In this document: positions 38,188-50,192 of the stretch, one piece after another
How positions within the stretch are numbered: position 1 is the first letter of the stretch
Layout: each line of letters starts with the position of its first letter
NCBI GenBank assembly: GCA_002189035.1
Contig: CM007989.1
Location: 3,348,001 to 3,412,000 of the forward strand
Direction: 5' to 3'
DNA: 64,000 bases
Origin: Utricularia gibba
Taxonomy: Eukaryota; Streptophyta; Magnoliopsida; Lamiales; Lentibulariaceae
The notes under the pieces: model-generated
Database searches by the model: none
The model's input: the letters and a program-made list of their open reading frames with translations, nothing else
What the model was told of the DNA's origin: nothing
Made by a program: the position numbers and the translations under genes

Positions 38188-39251
38188 TCAACAACTTACA
38201 TCGATCAAAGTCCAAGTGGTTGCGGCGGCGGCGCGAGAAAGTCGCCGGCGGGGGCATTTAGGGACGTAAAGAAATGTGGGGGCCCCGAGGAAATGTTGTC
38301 GGAGAACAAGGGGCCCACCTGGTGAAGAAATGGTGTTTGTTTTGGTGGCCCCCACCGGCGACTTTCTTGGTAGGCCGTAGGAATGGTCCCCAGGGAAACT
38401 GCTATTATTCGAGGGGGGCGAGGGGTGAGGGACCCCGTGAAGTTGGCGCTTGTCGGCCCCCCTAGCCAGTGACCGTGGCCCATACAATGTGGGCCGGGTC
38501 ACCGTGTGGACCCCGCCGCCTTCAACAGCTGTTAATTTCCCTCTGTTTCTCAGCACTATTTTCACTTTATTTAATTTAATTATAATATTAGTCGAACCAA
38601 ATTCAGAAAATTAATTCTCTTTTTGGAAACATATTCAGGAAAGGCGATTCAGAATTAATTTTATTATTGAAAAATATTATTTTTTGTTTCAAAACATTTA
38701 GAAATTTAAACGTATATTATTCTTTAAAAAATTAATAAATCAAAAATTTCAATTTCGAAGACAATTTTTTATCCAATTGCATTGTGCTTCTCGGGCCGAT
38801 CGGGTACTGGGCTTAAACGGTGAGCCCAGCCCAATTAGCGAACGTGGAGGGCGTGCCACTTAGGTGGAGAGGGGAAGGTGGGGACTACCGCTAGGTTGGG
38901 CGGGGAGGGCCCCATGGCGTTTCCGTTTCTCCAGTCTTAGGTTCCCGGACAATAAATGTCACCATCTCTGATATTTAAAAGATGACAAGGGAAAAACCTA
39001 CCAACTTCGTTTCTATTTGCTTTCGTTAAGGGAAGGGTGTTGCTCCAGGGGACCATGAGCTGTTTCTGTTTGTATCCTTTGTACCGCAGCAGTGATTGCC
39101 TTATTGAGGAGAATAAGCATCCCCTAATAACTGAAGCGCCACAGTCATGCAAAATGCTGAAGTGAGGAGGAAGCAGAAGCCAGAAAGAGACAAAACAGGC
39201 AGAAGGGGAAGCACTTTCTACATCAGAGAGGCATAGCAGGCAGCATCATCA
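38188..39251. other. GC-rich 3' region of the TCP gene and 3' flank of URT1
   Basis: 38.2-38.52 kb is GC-rich and holds further perfect TCP motifs. It is then AT-rich to 38.78 kb, followed by ordinary spacer and the URT1 3' UTR (minus strand). No conserved frames are seen. Confidence 0.5.
38311..38513. promoter_or_regulatory. Class I TCP-binding motifs downstream of the TCP gene
   Basis: Perfect GGNCCCAC/GTGGNCCC matches lie at 38311-38318 (GGGCCCAC), 38345-38352 (GTGGCCCC) and 38506-38513 (GTGGACCC), within 330 bp of the TCP stop codon. The local GC content raises the chance expectation. Confidence 0.4.
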
Positions 39252-42070
39252 TCAATTCGGAACATATGGCTCGAACAAGGTCAACCAGGGATTAGGGTCA
39301 TGCTGCATGATTCTTGCTGCGCGTTCGAATTCTTCCCGAAGGACTCGGACAGAGTGCTTGTCGACAACCCGACCCAGATCATGGGATACCTCGAATGGAT
39401 CCTCGATGCAGATCAAGTGGCGGTCGTTTCCAACCCTTCTTGTCCAGTCTTTGTCATGCTTGCTGTCATTTGAAGCAGATGATCAGTTGTCTTTCACAGG
39501 GATAAAGACATCTATAATATGACTAACCTCAGTGTGGTTCCTGTTCTTATTGATATAACATCACTGGAATAATCATGGCAATATGCCCAGTAGTGGAAGA
39601 ATGCCCACACCAGAATCGCTATTGTTTCCTGATTACCGGAGCCGAAATTCTGAAGCCTGTCCACTTGATCGAAATAGGCACATTCTACATTTTCCACATT
39701 AACGGAGTAAGTGGCCTCCATTTCCTGTGAAAAAAGAGGCACGGGAGGCGCATAGTTAACCAACATCCACCAAGGAGAAACACATGAAACACAGAAGGGA
39801 TGATGGCTGAATCAGTCTCAGTTCTCATTGCATACCTGCAGGGATGGAAGAATGGGAGGCCTTCGCTGTTGTAGCAAATGAATGCACATCAGGACATACC
39901 TGATGTAAAAGGGCACACGTGAGAAACGAATCAATACACAGCAAGAAGAGAATTGGAAAGATTACTATTAAGGCAAGACAACTCACGCATAGCTAGAAAG
40001 TGTTCCATGATAAGTTTCATTGACTAGTCGGGATTTGGCCCAGTGCTTTACAATGAAGGCCAGCTGCTGCAGTCGATTATCAATTCTCGCATAATCTCTA
40101 AGCAGCCTGGTGTTCACCACAGCAAGCACATTGTTAACACAAATATCACAAGCAATACCAGTTGCTGGATCCTTGAGCTTGACTATTGGAACCCTGGCCC
40201 GAGTAAACGCCTAGAAAATGCATAAATGTAAGTATTTGAGTGCCCTCAGTCAACAAAAAACTTTAGAATCCCATCCAAAACTATAATGTTTCGCCTCTAA
40301 ACTTGGGAATCCAAAAGAGCGTCTTAGCTAAATGCAAGAAAGCTTTTTTACCTGGACATCTTGCAAATTGCCAGACTCCAATATCTCCGCTAGCTTAAGC
40401 AACACCTCGGTTTTATCAGTGTTCTCAAGTTCCATGACTAGGCAAACATCAATGTCACTTTTAGGAAATCCGAATGAATTGGCACATGACCCGTACAGGT
40501 GCAACCTAGCATCAGGCCACTCTTTAATGACAAGCTCCTCCAAAGTGCCAATCAGTTGCATCTGCTTCATCTTTTCTTCTTCCGCAGGAATTAATGACTT
40601 GAATATTTCCAAAAAGGGAGCATCAAACCGATAAATGTCACTTCGGAAGCGCATTTGGCTCTTCGCATGTCTCATTCTTTGATTCATTATCCAGTGTCCT
40701 CGGTTGTCAGCTCGATAATCCTGAATAAAAAGCAAGTGTCAGAACACAGAGTCTTCAATTTTCTTATGAAACGAAGTGGCTGCTGTAATTTAAACAAAAA
40801 TGAAACGAAGAACGAGAGATCTCTTCATAAAAAGGTTCACCTTATCACGATGGTGCTTCTTATTGTCAGGCTTTCCCAGAGTTTCATCACTAACTTCAAG
40901 GACTTCGGAAAGCTTATGATACAAACCATCATCCAACCCAAATTCACTGCTGGCCTTGTCCTGTCCACCACTTCTCAATTCTTCACCATTTTCAGCAGAC
41001 TCCAATGCATCACCAGCAACACAAATCCCAACATACCCTACGCTGCCTCCATCACATGAACCAGGGGGGGATTCTCTTCGTTGCGTACTTGCATCATCAA
41101 GAGTACGAGTCCTAGCATGCCCCACTGTCTCTACTGAACCAGGGGGGGATTCTCTTCGTTGATTATTTGCAGCCCTAACCGTCGAAAAATTACCAGCATC
41201 CTCCACTCTGTTTCCAGATAGTGGACGAGGGAACTCTCTCCTATGATGATTTGACCGATCACTTGTATTAAGGTAACTCTTGTGCCCATCCACTTGCTGA
41301 CCAGGAATCCGCCTCGTGTACTCATATTCTCTATTTCCCGCATTCCTTGCATTGTTAGAAAATCCAGGTGGCTGCACCACTGCCCTGTGGCTTTCAATAA
41401 AACTCTGTTTTCTGTGGTTCACAGTTGTGCTTGCACCAGCTTGTTCATCAACTCTCAATAAACGCGAGTTGCCTCGCCTATCATTAGCTTCAGCAGGATG
41501 CCTGTTGAAACGCTTATCCGCCATTCCTGAACCGCCATTCACAGAAGCATTACCAAGACTGCCTCCCCGAAAGTTGGGGATGAGAACATCGCCACTGCCT
41601 ATTTTCGATACATTCGGGTTAAAAGACCCAAAGACAAGACCTTGCTCAACTTCACGACTTACACCGGCCCTTGAGCTGTCATCCACTGCTCTGAAATTTC
41701 TACTACCTCCGCCCAATTGAACGTGATCATTAACTTGACGAGAAGATTGGATAAATTGATCTCGACGCAACGAGACATCGGCGTTTAAATTAGGGCTCAC
41801 ATCAGGGGTTTTCTTAAAGTAGTGATCTGGAACAAAAGTCTGGGTGGAAGGGGAACCGTAACTCCATTGGGGGAAAAGTAGCCCACCGCCGTCGGAAGGA
41901 AACGCCGGGCGCTGAAGTGGGATTGCGGGCCCAATAGCCGCGACCGCCGGATCTTCTAAAACACCCTGCTGCTGCTGCGAAGTGGTTGACTTGGATGTAG
42001 GGGGGTTGCGCAGGAGTTGCAGTAGAACCTCTCCGGCGTTGGGTGGCGCCCTGTGTCCGCCGGCGTCCAT
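39252..42070 (-). CDS. URT1: UTP:RNA uridylyltransferase URT1
   Basis: Adds uridines to the 3' ends of deadenylated mRNAs in the cytosol and P-bodies. Six exons (42070-40841, 40720-40352, 40210-39987, 39899-39836, 39724-39528, 39462-39252) total 2295 nt, or 764 aa. Residues 1-410 are a long, low-complexity, probably disordered region. The nucleotidyltransferase core follows with [20 protein letters not shown], which holds the GS and DxD catalytic residues, and the central block [20 protein letters not shown]. The PAP-associated domain ends with [16 protein letters not shown] and [11 protein letters not shown]. The N-terminal part carries a 27-bp perfect duplication (41057-41083 and 41135-41161) coding QRRESPPGS twice. 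Confidence 0.95.
41057..41161 (-). repeat. 27-bp perfect direct repeat inside URT1 exon 1
   Basis: The 27-mer beginning TGAACCAGGGGGGGATTCTC occurs at 41057-41083 and again at 41135-41161, 78 bp apart (26 codons). It encodes QRRESPPGS twice in the disordered N-terminal part of URT1. Confidence 0.85.
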
Positions 42071-42419
42071 GGTGGGCAGGAATATCAGAAAAAACAGATG
42101 CAGATGGTGGGCTAAAACTTAAACAAGTCAAGATCTCCCTCCTGCCGAAGTGGCGTGTTTCCTTTTATCGTACCAACCCGAAAGAACGATTCCGACCCGC
42201 CCGTCGACTGGGTGATCTTCGATCGCCATAATATCTAAGAAATCCTAATCAAATCTTACCCTAAATACAAAATCTTGGAATATTCCTCCAACTGCATATA
42301 AAATCCTAATATCTGATAATAAAAATCACCAAAATCCAGAGAGATTTTTCCTAAAGTTTATTTATTTCCAAGAATAAAAATTAAGAAACAAAAAAATCAT
42401 ACTTTTTTACGATATTAGA

Positions 42420-43070
42420 AAAACGTGGAGAAAAGACATCGAAGAAACGAACTTCTTGGCGATTGAGAGAATCGCATGCGCTCTTCTGGTCTCAATCATG
42501 TCGATCGATCATTTGAATCGTCGAAACGTGCGCACCTTCTGGTTGCCGATCCATCGGAAAAGCTCTTCGGAAAGCATCGCCCTCATCGTCTTCTCCACGA
42601 GCAGATCCCCGGGAAAGCCAACGGCCTGTGAGACGTAGAATGGGAATAAAGCTGTTTAACCATCAGTGGTCTCCGGCAAGCAGGACCTCGCAGGAGAAGG
42701 CTTGCATGCACACCATGAATACAACAACGGGGATCCCACGGTGGCTCCGCCGATGTGACTAAGCAGATTCTTCTTCAAGTACATCGGTTTCTGGGAATGG
42801 GTTGCCCAATTTTTAAGAAATTCATATACATAGATGATAGATCCACTCTTGCTGTCAAGTAAAGGGATTCACGAGCGATGGTGGCGAAGAAGGCAAAGAA
42901 CAGAGGGATGAAAATGAACTACCGAAAATCTTCCCACCCGACAAAATGAAGAGAAAAGCCTGCTTGAACTGGAGCCACCACCTCCTCTACCTGCAACGGC
43001 ACGAAAATCTACCGTATCTATCTAAAAAGCCGAGGAGGCGAACAACGGAGAAGATGAGCTGGTTTTCATA
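42420..43070 (-). pseudogene. Possible decayed membrane-protein gene, family unknown
   Basis: On the minus strand several short coding-like stretches lie in order in changing frames. MKTSSSSPLFASSAF opens at 43070. A stretch reading VEEVVAPVQAGFSLHFVGWE follows, with hydrophobic FIFIPLFFAFFATIARES after a stop. Then HIGGATVGIPVVVFMVC appears if one G is added near 42732-42735. The last piece is AVGFPGDLLVEKTMRAMLS, just after a CTCACAG acceptor. This could be a small gene with introns and frame errors, or a relic. I recognise no family. Confidence 0.25.
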
Positions 43071-43990
43071 AAAATAAAAAATAAAAAATACTTGGACCAG
43101 ACATTTGTCCAATTCCACATACACTGAGCCCAATTCGGACTATGAAAATAAGGGCAAAAGTGTTGCGAGGTGGCCCGGCCCATTAATATTTTAAAAATAA
43201 GAAATTAATTAAATAAATTAACATTAAATTAAAAAAAAGAGATAATTTCATGTGGGTTTCGGTCTAAGTCTAATTAAATTTGAGGTTTCATAATTGAAAA
43301 TGATGTAATTCCTCCACATGGAGAGAAGGACTAATTAGGAAAAACACATGTGAATTCTAATTATGAAAGTAGATAATCATTAAATGCAGCATTTTATTCC
43401 CCTACCAGTTCATTCATATTCCTTTTCTCTTCCTAAATATGGACACAATGCGAATGTATTTTTTGGTTTTTTTGAAAAAATATAAGAAAACAGAAATTTA
43501 AATTGGAAAAGAAGGTACGTGTTGAGATGCCATTGGCTTCAGATCCAGGGGCAGCGGTGGCCGTCGAATAAAGACCAAAGAACACTCCCACGTGCCGCAG
43601 GTTAACTGAACCAGGAGTGCCCTTTTAACCATGGTTAAACTCCACCTTGGGTTAGCCAACCCTACTCTTAGGTTATCAAATAGATTCTTGTATTTATTGT
43701 CAAGGGGGGAGATGATTATTAGGGCTTTGCTATGCACCAAGAAGAATAATGCGGAAGGGGTTTACACCAATTGATTTGTGCATTATTTTTTCATCTATTG
43801 AAAATGTGTTTATATCGATTCAGTGTGTGTGAGATAATTGATAATATTTAATTAAAAAATTTTAAATAAGTGTGGATAGAATGTAAGCGTGGTCAAATTT
43901 GTAAACGATAATTATTTTTCAAATTTAAAAATAATTTATTAGGTGAAATAAATGATGATGTTTCTAAAAAAACAAATTGAACAACAAACC

Positions 43991-43998
43991 TATATATT
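43991..43998 (+). promoter_or_regulatory. Probable TATA box of the FLA gene
   Basis: TATATATT lies 73-80 nt upstream of the chosen ATG (44071), a normal distance for a short plant leader. It supports that start over the open frame beginning at 43999. Confidence 0.4.
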
Positions 43999-44070
43999 TT
44001 GTTATTAGAGGAGGAGTCGCAGACTCACACGCTCATTTCTGCAGATCTCTGCGCAGTTAGGATTCCGACA

Positions 44071-45336
44071 ATGGCAGCCGTCGCGCTATTCCTCACCGTC
44101 GTTGCGATTCTTGCCGCCGCTGCGGCTGCCTCCAACATCACGGAGATCCTAGCGGCGCACCCGGAGTACAGCGACTTCAACAGTCTTCTCTCCGAAACAA
44201 AACTCGCCGACGAAATCAACAGCCGCGAGCCGGTGACTGTCCTCGCCCTCACCAACGCCGAGCTTTCCTCCATCACGGGGAAGTATCCCCTCAGCATTGT
44301 CAAGAACATCCTGGCTCTGCACGTGTTGCTTGACTACTTCGACGCTACTAAACTGCACAAGATCTCCGAGGGCTCCGTTCTCTCCACCACTCTGTACCAG
44401 ACCACCGGCAATGCAGAAGGGAGCATTGGATTCGTCAACATTACCGATCTGCGCGGCGGGAAAGTCGGATTCGGATCCGGAGTACCCGGTTCGCCGTTGG
44501 ATTCGGTGTTCACGAAGTCCGTTCAGCAGGTGCCGTACAACGTTTCTGTTCTTGAGGTGAGTAAGGCGATTGCACCCTCCGCCGTTCTCAAGGCGCCGGC
44601 GCCGTCGGCGTCCGATGTTAACATTACGGGGTTGTTGGAGAAAGCTGGATGCAAGACATTCGCTGCGTTAATTGTGTCCACTGGAGTTCTGAAGGTTTAC
44701 CAGTCCGCCGTAGACAATGGGCTGACCATTTTTGCGCCGAATGATGAAGCTTTTAAGGCTGCCGGAGTTCCAGATCTGACGAAACTTTCGAATGCGGATG
44801 TGGTTTCCATTCTACAGTATCACGCTCTCGCGAGTTACACCCCCATCGGATCTCTGAAACAGACACAGGGGAAAATCAGCACTCTGGCTACCAACGGCGC
44901 CGCGAAGTACGATCTCGGCGTCACGACTGCCGGAGACTCAGTGAGCCTCGACACCGGTGTCGACACTTCCCGTGTCGCGTCCACAGTTTTGGACTCCACT
45001 CCCCTCTGCATTTACACCGTGGACAATATACTCCTTCCAGTGGAGCTTTTCGGCACTGCCCCATCTCCTGCCCCTGCTCTCTCTCCCGAAACCTCCCCCT
45101 CTCCAGCTCCTGCAGCCGAGGCTCCCGCTCCGGAATCTGCCGCCGCTCCTTCTCCATTTGCATCCCCACCGGCGCCCGCGGTCTCCTCACCGGGGTCCTC
45201 GCCCTCAGAAGCCCCAGCAGCCGATTCTCAGAACAGCACTTCCGAGCACTCCGGCGCCGGGGTTGAGGCTCCGGCGTTGATGAAGATGGCGATTTCAGTG
45301 TGGCTGTCGGTGGTGGTCGCCGCCGCGTTGTCCTAA
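44071..45336 (+). CDS. Fasciclin-like arabinogalactan protein (FLA8/FLA10 type)
   Basis: GPI-anchored cell-surface proteoglycan implicated in cell adhesion and wall architecture. It is intronless, 421 aa. A signal peptide ([20 protein letters not shown]) precedes the first FAS1 domain (about 22-165), with the H1 block [13 protein letters not shown] and the H2-like [12 protein letters not shown] second FAS1 domain (about 185-325) includes [17 protein letters not shown] and [12 protein letters not shown]-type sequence. A Pro/Ala/Ser-rich AGP region (about 330-395) and a hydrophobic C-terminus ([16 protein letters not shown]), the GPI-attachment signal, follow. Several NxS/T sites are present. 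Two FAS1 domains and the length place it with FLA8/FLA10; synteny favours FLA8. Confidence 0.93.
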   Translation: MAAVALFLTVVAILAAAAAASNITEILAAHPEYSDFNSLLSETKLADEINSREPVTVLALTNAELSSITGKYPLSIVKNILALHVLLDYFDATKLHKISEGSVLSTTLYQTTGNAEGSIGFVNITDLRGGKVGFGSGVPGSPLDSVFTKSVQQVPYNVSVLEVSKAIAPSAVLKAPAPSASDVNITGLLEKAGCKTFAALIVSTGVLKVYQSAVDNGLTIFAPNDEAFKAAGVPDLTKLSNADVVSILQYHALASYTPIGSLKQTQGKISTLATNGAAKYDLGVTTAGDSVSLDTGVDTSRVASTVLDSTPLCIYTVDNILLPVELFGTAPSPAPALSPETSPSPAPAAEAPAPESAAAPSPFASPPAPAVSSPGSSPSEAPAADSQNSTSEHSGAGVEAPALMKMAISVWLSVVVAAALS

Positions 45337-48300
45337 TCCGTCATTTCCCTCCCCCAATTTCCATTTTCTTGAACTATATTTATTTATCCTCCCCCTTTCC
45401 GTTTCACGCTTTATGCTGCTGTTATGTGCGTCGCGTGTGCTTTGCCTTCTTCTTTACACCCCCCCACCCACCCAACCAGACCGCGGCCTTTGGAATTTTC
45501 TTTTCTTTTTTTTGTATTTCCCTTTTTAATCCCATATTTACTGTCATCTTATTACAAGACACGTGTCCGTTGTCTTCCACGTAACGAATCCCGCCAGCTG
45601 TAAGATGCATAACGACGAGGATGGTGGAGGTCACGTGCACCCATCGACCACGGTCTTCTAAAATGCAACCCGCGCGACCATGAACTCCACCATCATATGT
45701 TTAAATTGCATCACCACATCTCGTAGCATGGAGATGCAAGAAATTCGAATTCGATTCGATACTCGTACGAAAAACGTTATGATACCATATTGAAAAAAAC
45801 ACGGGATATGAATTATTTGGCAAGTTTGAGTGAATGTGCAACTATTTGCGGGTACATATAGTAATGGTATGTGGCGGGTGGAGTTAGTGTAGCTCCATAA
45901 TTTAGAGACCCTCCCTCGTTCACTCACACACTCACTTACCCGTGGATGAGGCCAGCTTTTGAAGAAAAGACCGACCAAAGTGGGGCCCACCACCATCGCC
46001 TGTCCGCCCCAGGAAGGCCCGATATGTCCAACAGATCACGGTCTAGAAGCCCGTGGCCCAAGACCCAATTGTCGGACGGGGTGGTCCACGTGACCTAATG
46101 TGTACAAAATGGACCATTTCCTTGGACCCTTTGTCTTCTTCATTCATCAATGCAATGACGCTTCACAGGCTGTAGAACCTCTAACAATGCAACCCAAGTT
46201 CCGGGTTTAGGTTTAAAGCAGCTGTTGTGGGTGTATTAATCCCAGTCTAACCATGGTTTAGTTAGGGTTAAGATGTTTGAAATCAATGGAGAAGAGAGGG
46301 GGGGTGTTGTGAATGGTGAGTGTGAGTGGGAGAAAAGGACACATCAAATGTATTCACAAATCAATGTAATTGAATTGACGCGTCAATGACACCCCCCATT
46401 TCAAAGTAAATGTGGTCGTGCCCCACAACAGACCAGACCCCTCCTCTTCATGTTTCTGTCTAACACAAAAATGTGCATATTTCTCCTAACTCCATTGTGG
46501 TAGTTAGTACTCTTCCAATGTCGGCTTCACTCCAAAAATGCAAAGGCTGTTGCTTGAATCTCATATCCTTGTCTGATATCCAAAAACAGTCTCCCTGCTT
46601 CTTTTCATTTTGTTAGAATGTAGTTACTGTATCTGCGTGTAGTGTAGAATGTGCAAGACAAGTGGGGGAGGATTCATGTATTTAGTGAATTTGAATTACA
46701 CTGTTGTACTTCATTTGTTGTATTTATTGGGAAAGGCGTTGGATGCCAAAGTGTACCAACCGCAACACCAAATCGAACCGAAACAGAAGCTATGAGCGAA
46801 TAATTGTGATCCAAATTCAATGGAACACAGCTTGTCTAGGTTGCTTCATTTAACGACTAGCTAATGGTATTGAATGCGCCAAGATGAAGCTCTGTCAGGA
46901 GGAGGACTAGGAGCTGGAGCTGGAGCTGGGGATGCATTCAGAAGGTGGCCACTGACCGACTAGTGGTCTCAAAATATCATTCAAAATGGCCACTTGACTT
47001 GCAATAGTTTTGATTCTGACGAAATGAAATACACAGAGTGCCCATGATGTTGAGACCCGCAGGAGGAAGAGGAAGAACTGGCTGCCAAATGAACCCATAG
47101 CATGAATAAGCAGAGGACACGTTCACCAGTCGTGATTGAATCTCAGTATTAGAATGTAACAAATAATTTTACGTACATAAAAAACGTGAATTACATAATC
47201 TAACGCAATACTACAAGCACCCTTCTTTGGTGCTGCATCATCGTCTCCCATTCACCCTTAACCCGATAATCCACGAAGTGATCAGAATCTTATTCACGAA
47301 ATCTGTAACCGCCGCATCAGAAATCCTCCCCGATTTCCAACAGCCATTCGGATCCGGGGCAAAATCTACGAATAGTCGTCGTGGGGTGGCCTCTTCCCAT
47401 CGTTGACTCTCACCCACCAAACCAAACACAATCAATCACCTTGTCTGAAAGCCATTCAGCGCATTCAACGTGTCCGATTCTAGCAATAAATGGGGACCCA
47501 CAACGCCTTCATGACTCCCTCCTACGCCACTCGACTGCGGAGATGCACGTTTTCGGATGGGAGGTGTGGCCAATAATTCTTGATTATTCAACATTATTTT
47601 TGAATAATTGTCCTTCCAAATAAAATATAGCAAGTTTCGAAGAGGAAATGGAGGAACTGAAACATAGAGCATCAGGATCACATGAACACTAACTATTTAT
47701 AGATCCGTCCTCTTGATATTCATTCATTCATTCTACTGGAATGATGACCCTGCCAAACCCTCCCTGTACAAACCAGGACAAGAGAAAATCCATCCTTACA
47801 TTCTTGCATTCTATTGCTGGGCAATTGCTAAACCTTTTCTTTCAAACCCTAGCCATAATCATTAAATCCGCACGAACCCAGATGCGGTTTGTGAACCCAG
47901 AAAACATAGTGGAACGAAACGTGTGCGGATTCATTGGTAAGGGTGAGGAACAAACGTAAGTGTAGGTGCAGCTGAAGAATCAATATGTCGAAGGGGAAAA
48001 TATTTTGTACTCAGACATAAGCAAAACAGTCTCGAAGCTGATGAAATGATGAAGGAAAAAGTCATGTGATTCCCATCTCTTTTTACAATGAAAACTCTAG
48101 AGATGGGGAGGGATGTAGATGTGAAGACAAATAGAATATAGAGAAAAAAAGATGAACTTTATCCAAACAAACAAAAGCATCGCCTGCAGTTACATCAGAA
48201 GCGTCTTAAACCAGCCGCAGAGCCTCCCAGTTCTCGCTATAAAAGCTGTTTGAATACACCAGCACAAACATCTTCCTCCATAATACATACAATACCAACA

Positions 48301-48957
48301 AACCCACTTGCTGTATCTATGTACATACGTTTCTTGAATTCCAGTTTTTTCGAGTCTAACATCTCTCACTGTAGTTTGTGAATTAAAATAAATGGGTTGA
48401 GATAGAAGGGTCTGAAACTATAGGTAATCACCGAGAGATGAGGAAGTGCAAGAGGTAGTTCTCGCCTCGAGAAAAGTGACAAACCTTTAGAGCAGTTGCA
48501 GATTTTGGTGCAGCACCCAATACACGAATCCGGGCAAGAAAGCAAGAAAGAAAGAAAACATTTGTAAAAGCAGATGGTGCTTCACATTGAAAACCCTCAC
48601 TCTTCTGAGCTCGTCTCTGCATGAAAGTTCCACTCCTCAAGCCCCATTTCAAGCTTCGGGGTTTGGAGTTTTCCGGGAGAGAATTTGGATTTGGTTTATA
48701 TAAATTTGGTTATCTCCAACTTCCAGAGTCATGTTACAGAAACATGGGAAAAAAGAGAGGAAAAACAACAGTGGAACTTGGTTGAAAAACACAGTACCCT
48801 ACAATTTAATAATTACCACCACGGCACTAGAAGAAGATAAAGAAGAAAAGAAAAAAGATTTGAACTCTCGAGAAGGATTTATTCATGGCAGTACAAGGGA
48901 GTTGAAAATCAGATGAGAGAGTTAACCGGTAAAGACTCGATCTTGGATTCTCATAAA
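45337..48957. other. Long spacer between the FLA gene (+) and the AHL gene (-)
   Basis: The first 200-250 bp are the FLA 3' UTR. The rest has no recognisable gene. Minus-strand stretches at 46.87-47.16 kb (with a short AGP-like reading SPAPAPAPSPPPDRAS) and 48.43-48.66 kb look mildly coding but match nothing I know and have no clear start and stop. Tracts at 45.46 and 46.38 kb are C-rich. Confidence 0.45.
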
Positions 48958-49895
48958 TCAATACGGCGGCCGTCCGGCAACTCCCCAGTAGGCCTCCGCC
49001 GGGATATGACACGAATTCATCACATTTTGCGGCATCCCGTGAAGAAAATTGACGCTTTGCGGGTCATCTGCACTCATCAACTGCTGCCCGACAATCCCGG
49101 GCGGAGATCCCATCCCATGAACGGCGCCGTTTTGATGAGGATGATGATGGCTTTCTTCCTCCTCCAAGGGCAGCCGCTCGTATGCCGCATTCCCAAACGA
49201 CGCGGCCATGATCATCACCGGCCCAACGGCAAGCAACGGCCCCACGACGGTCCCCCCAAAACCTGCCCTTGCGAAGAAGATAAATATATGGTTAAGGCCG
49301 TCGCCGCAGGGGGCGCCGGGGGGAGAAACGATCCGCAGAGCGAAATAATCTCGAATCTTCCGGGCAGAGTGAGAACCGAACCAAGGGAGGTCGGTTGCCG
49401 GATTGTGACGTTTCCGACACTTCCCGTACCGCTCAGGACACACACGCCTCGCTGTCGCCTTGTCGCGAAGATGGAGATGCTCTCTTGGATATCGCATCCG
49501 TTCGCAACTTCCATCACATGGGATCTGAGCGCGTTCGCCGTGTCGCGCGTGATGATAATGGGCGGTTTCGGTTTGTTCTTGGACCCCGGAGGTCGGCCAC
49601 GTGGACGGCGCGGCACTTCGCCGGGATCGGAGTTGTTGATGTTGCAGTTGGGGATTTCCGATGTGGGACTCGAGATAGTTGCTGAAGTTATAGTGGAGAA
49701 CACTCCTCCGCGTCCTCCGCCGTAATTGTTGTTATGATGACCGCTACTATTATCATCTTCTCGATCTCGTTTCGAGCTTCTGCTACTCTGCTCATCTTCC
49801 GGGAAGGGCTGGTTGTGGGTTGGAAACTGATGTAGATCAAGATCTCTGGACAGAAACAGAGGCGGAATACGGCGGCCGTGAGCCAGCTGATCCAT
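48958..49895 (-). CDS. AHL22: AT-hook motif nuclear-localised protein (AHL22-like), frame broken once
   Basis: Chromatin protein that binds AT-rich DNA and nuclear-matrix regions and affects flowering and hypocotyl growth. It is intronless. The start [19 protein letters not shown] matches AHL22. One type-I AT-hook ([19 protein letters not shown], about residue 107) precedes the PPC/DUF296 domain with [31 protein letters not shown] and [15 protein letters not shown]. After QGQV the frame changes at the C run 49252-49257 (G run on the coding strand). The rest of the PPC domain ([20 protein letters not shown]) and the tail ending [13 protein letters not shown] are in another frame. One extra base gives 312 aa, the expected size. 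Confidence 0.88.
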
Positions 49896-50124
49896 CCCCA
49901 ACAAACCCCCAAAAAACCAAAAAAAGAACTCTTCCACCAGAGAAAAACCAACTCAAGAATTCTAAACCAATCCAACTTCCTGTCCCTCCATGAGTTCAGC
50001 TTTCCAAGTTACATGCGATAGTTCCAAGAAGGAAAGAAAGAAAGAACGATGGACCAACAGAGAGAGAAAGGGAGAGAAGATACCACAGAAAACAAAAAAA
50101 AAGTAATGTTAATGTTTGGACTTT

Positions 50125-50192
50125 GCGGGCTCGTGTTGTTGTACGTTAGGGCTATTTTGCGGGCTGGTGCTGTTGTACGTTAGGGCTATTTT
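50125..50192. repeat. 34-bp tandem duplication upstream of AHL
   Basis: Two adjacent 34-bp units share GTTGTACGTTAGGGCTATTTT and differ by only two or three bases (GCGGGCTCGTGTTGTTGTACG versus GCGGGCTGGTGCTGTTGTACG). They lie about 230 bp upstream of the AHL ATG, in its promoter or leader. Confidence 0.8.

Larger units (their letters stand above)
42071..44070. other. Spacer between URT1 (-) and the FLA gene (+)
   Basis: Divergent promoter region. It contains decayed coding-like sequence at 42.42-43.07 kb (separate entry), an AT-rich part from 43.16 to 43.5 kb and from 43.8 to 44.0 kb, and no intact gene. Confidence 0.45.

Noticed and set aside
46860-47160. Small minus-strand AGP-like reading (SPAPAPAPSPPPDRAS)
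   Set aside because: No signal peptide or start connects to it in frame; a short GGAGCT repeat explains the pattern.
48428-48652. Minus-strand 74-residue open frame between FLA and AHL
   Set aside because: No family resemblance, no splice pattern and no clear start context.
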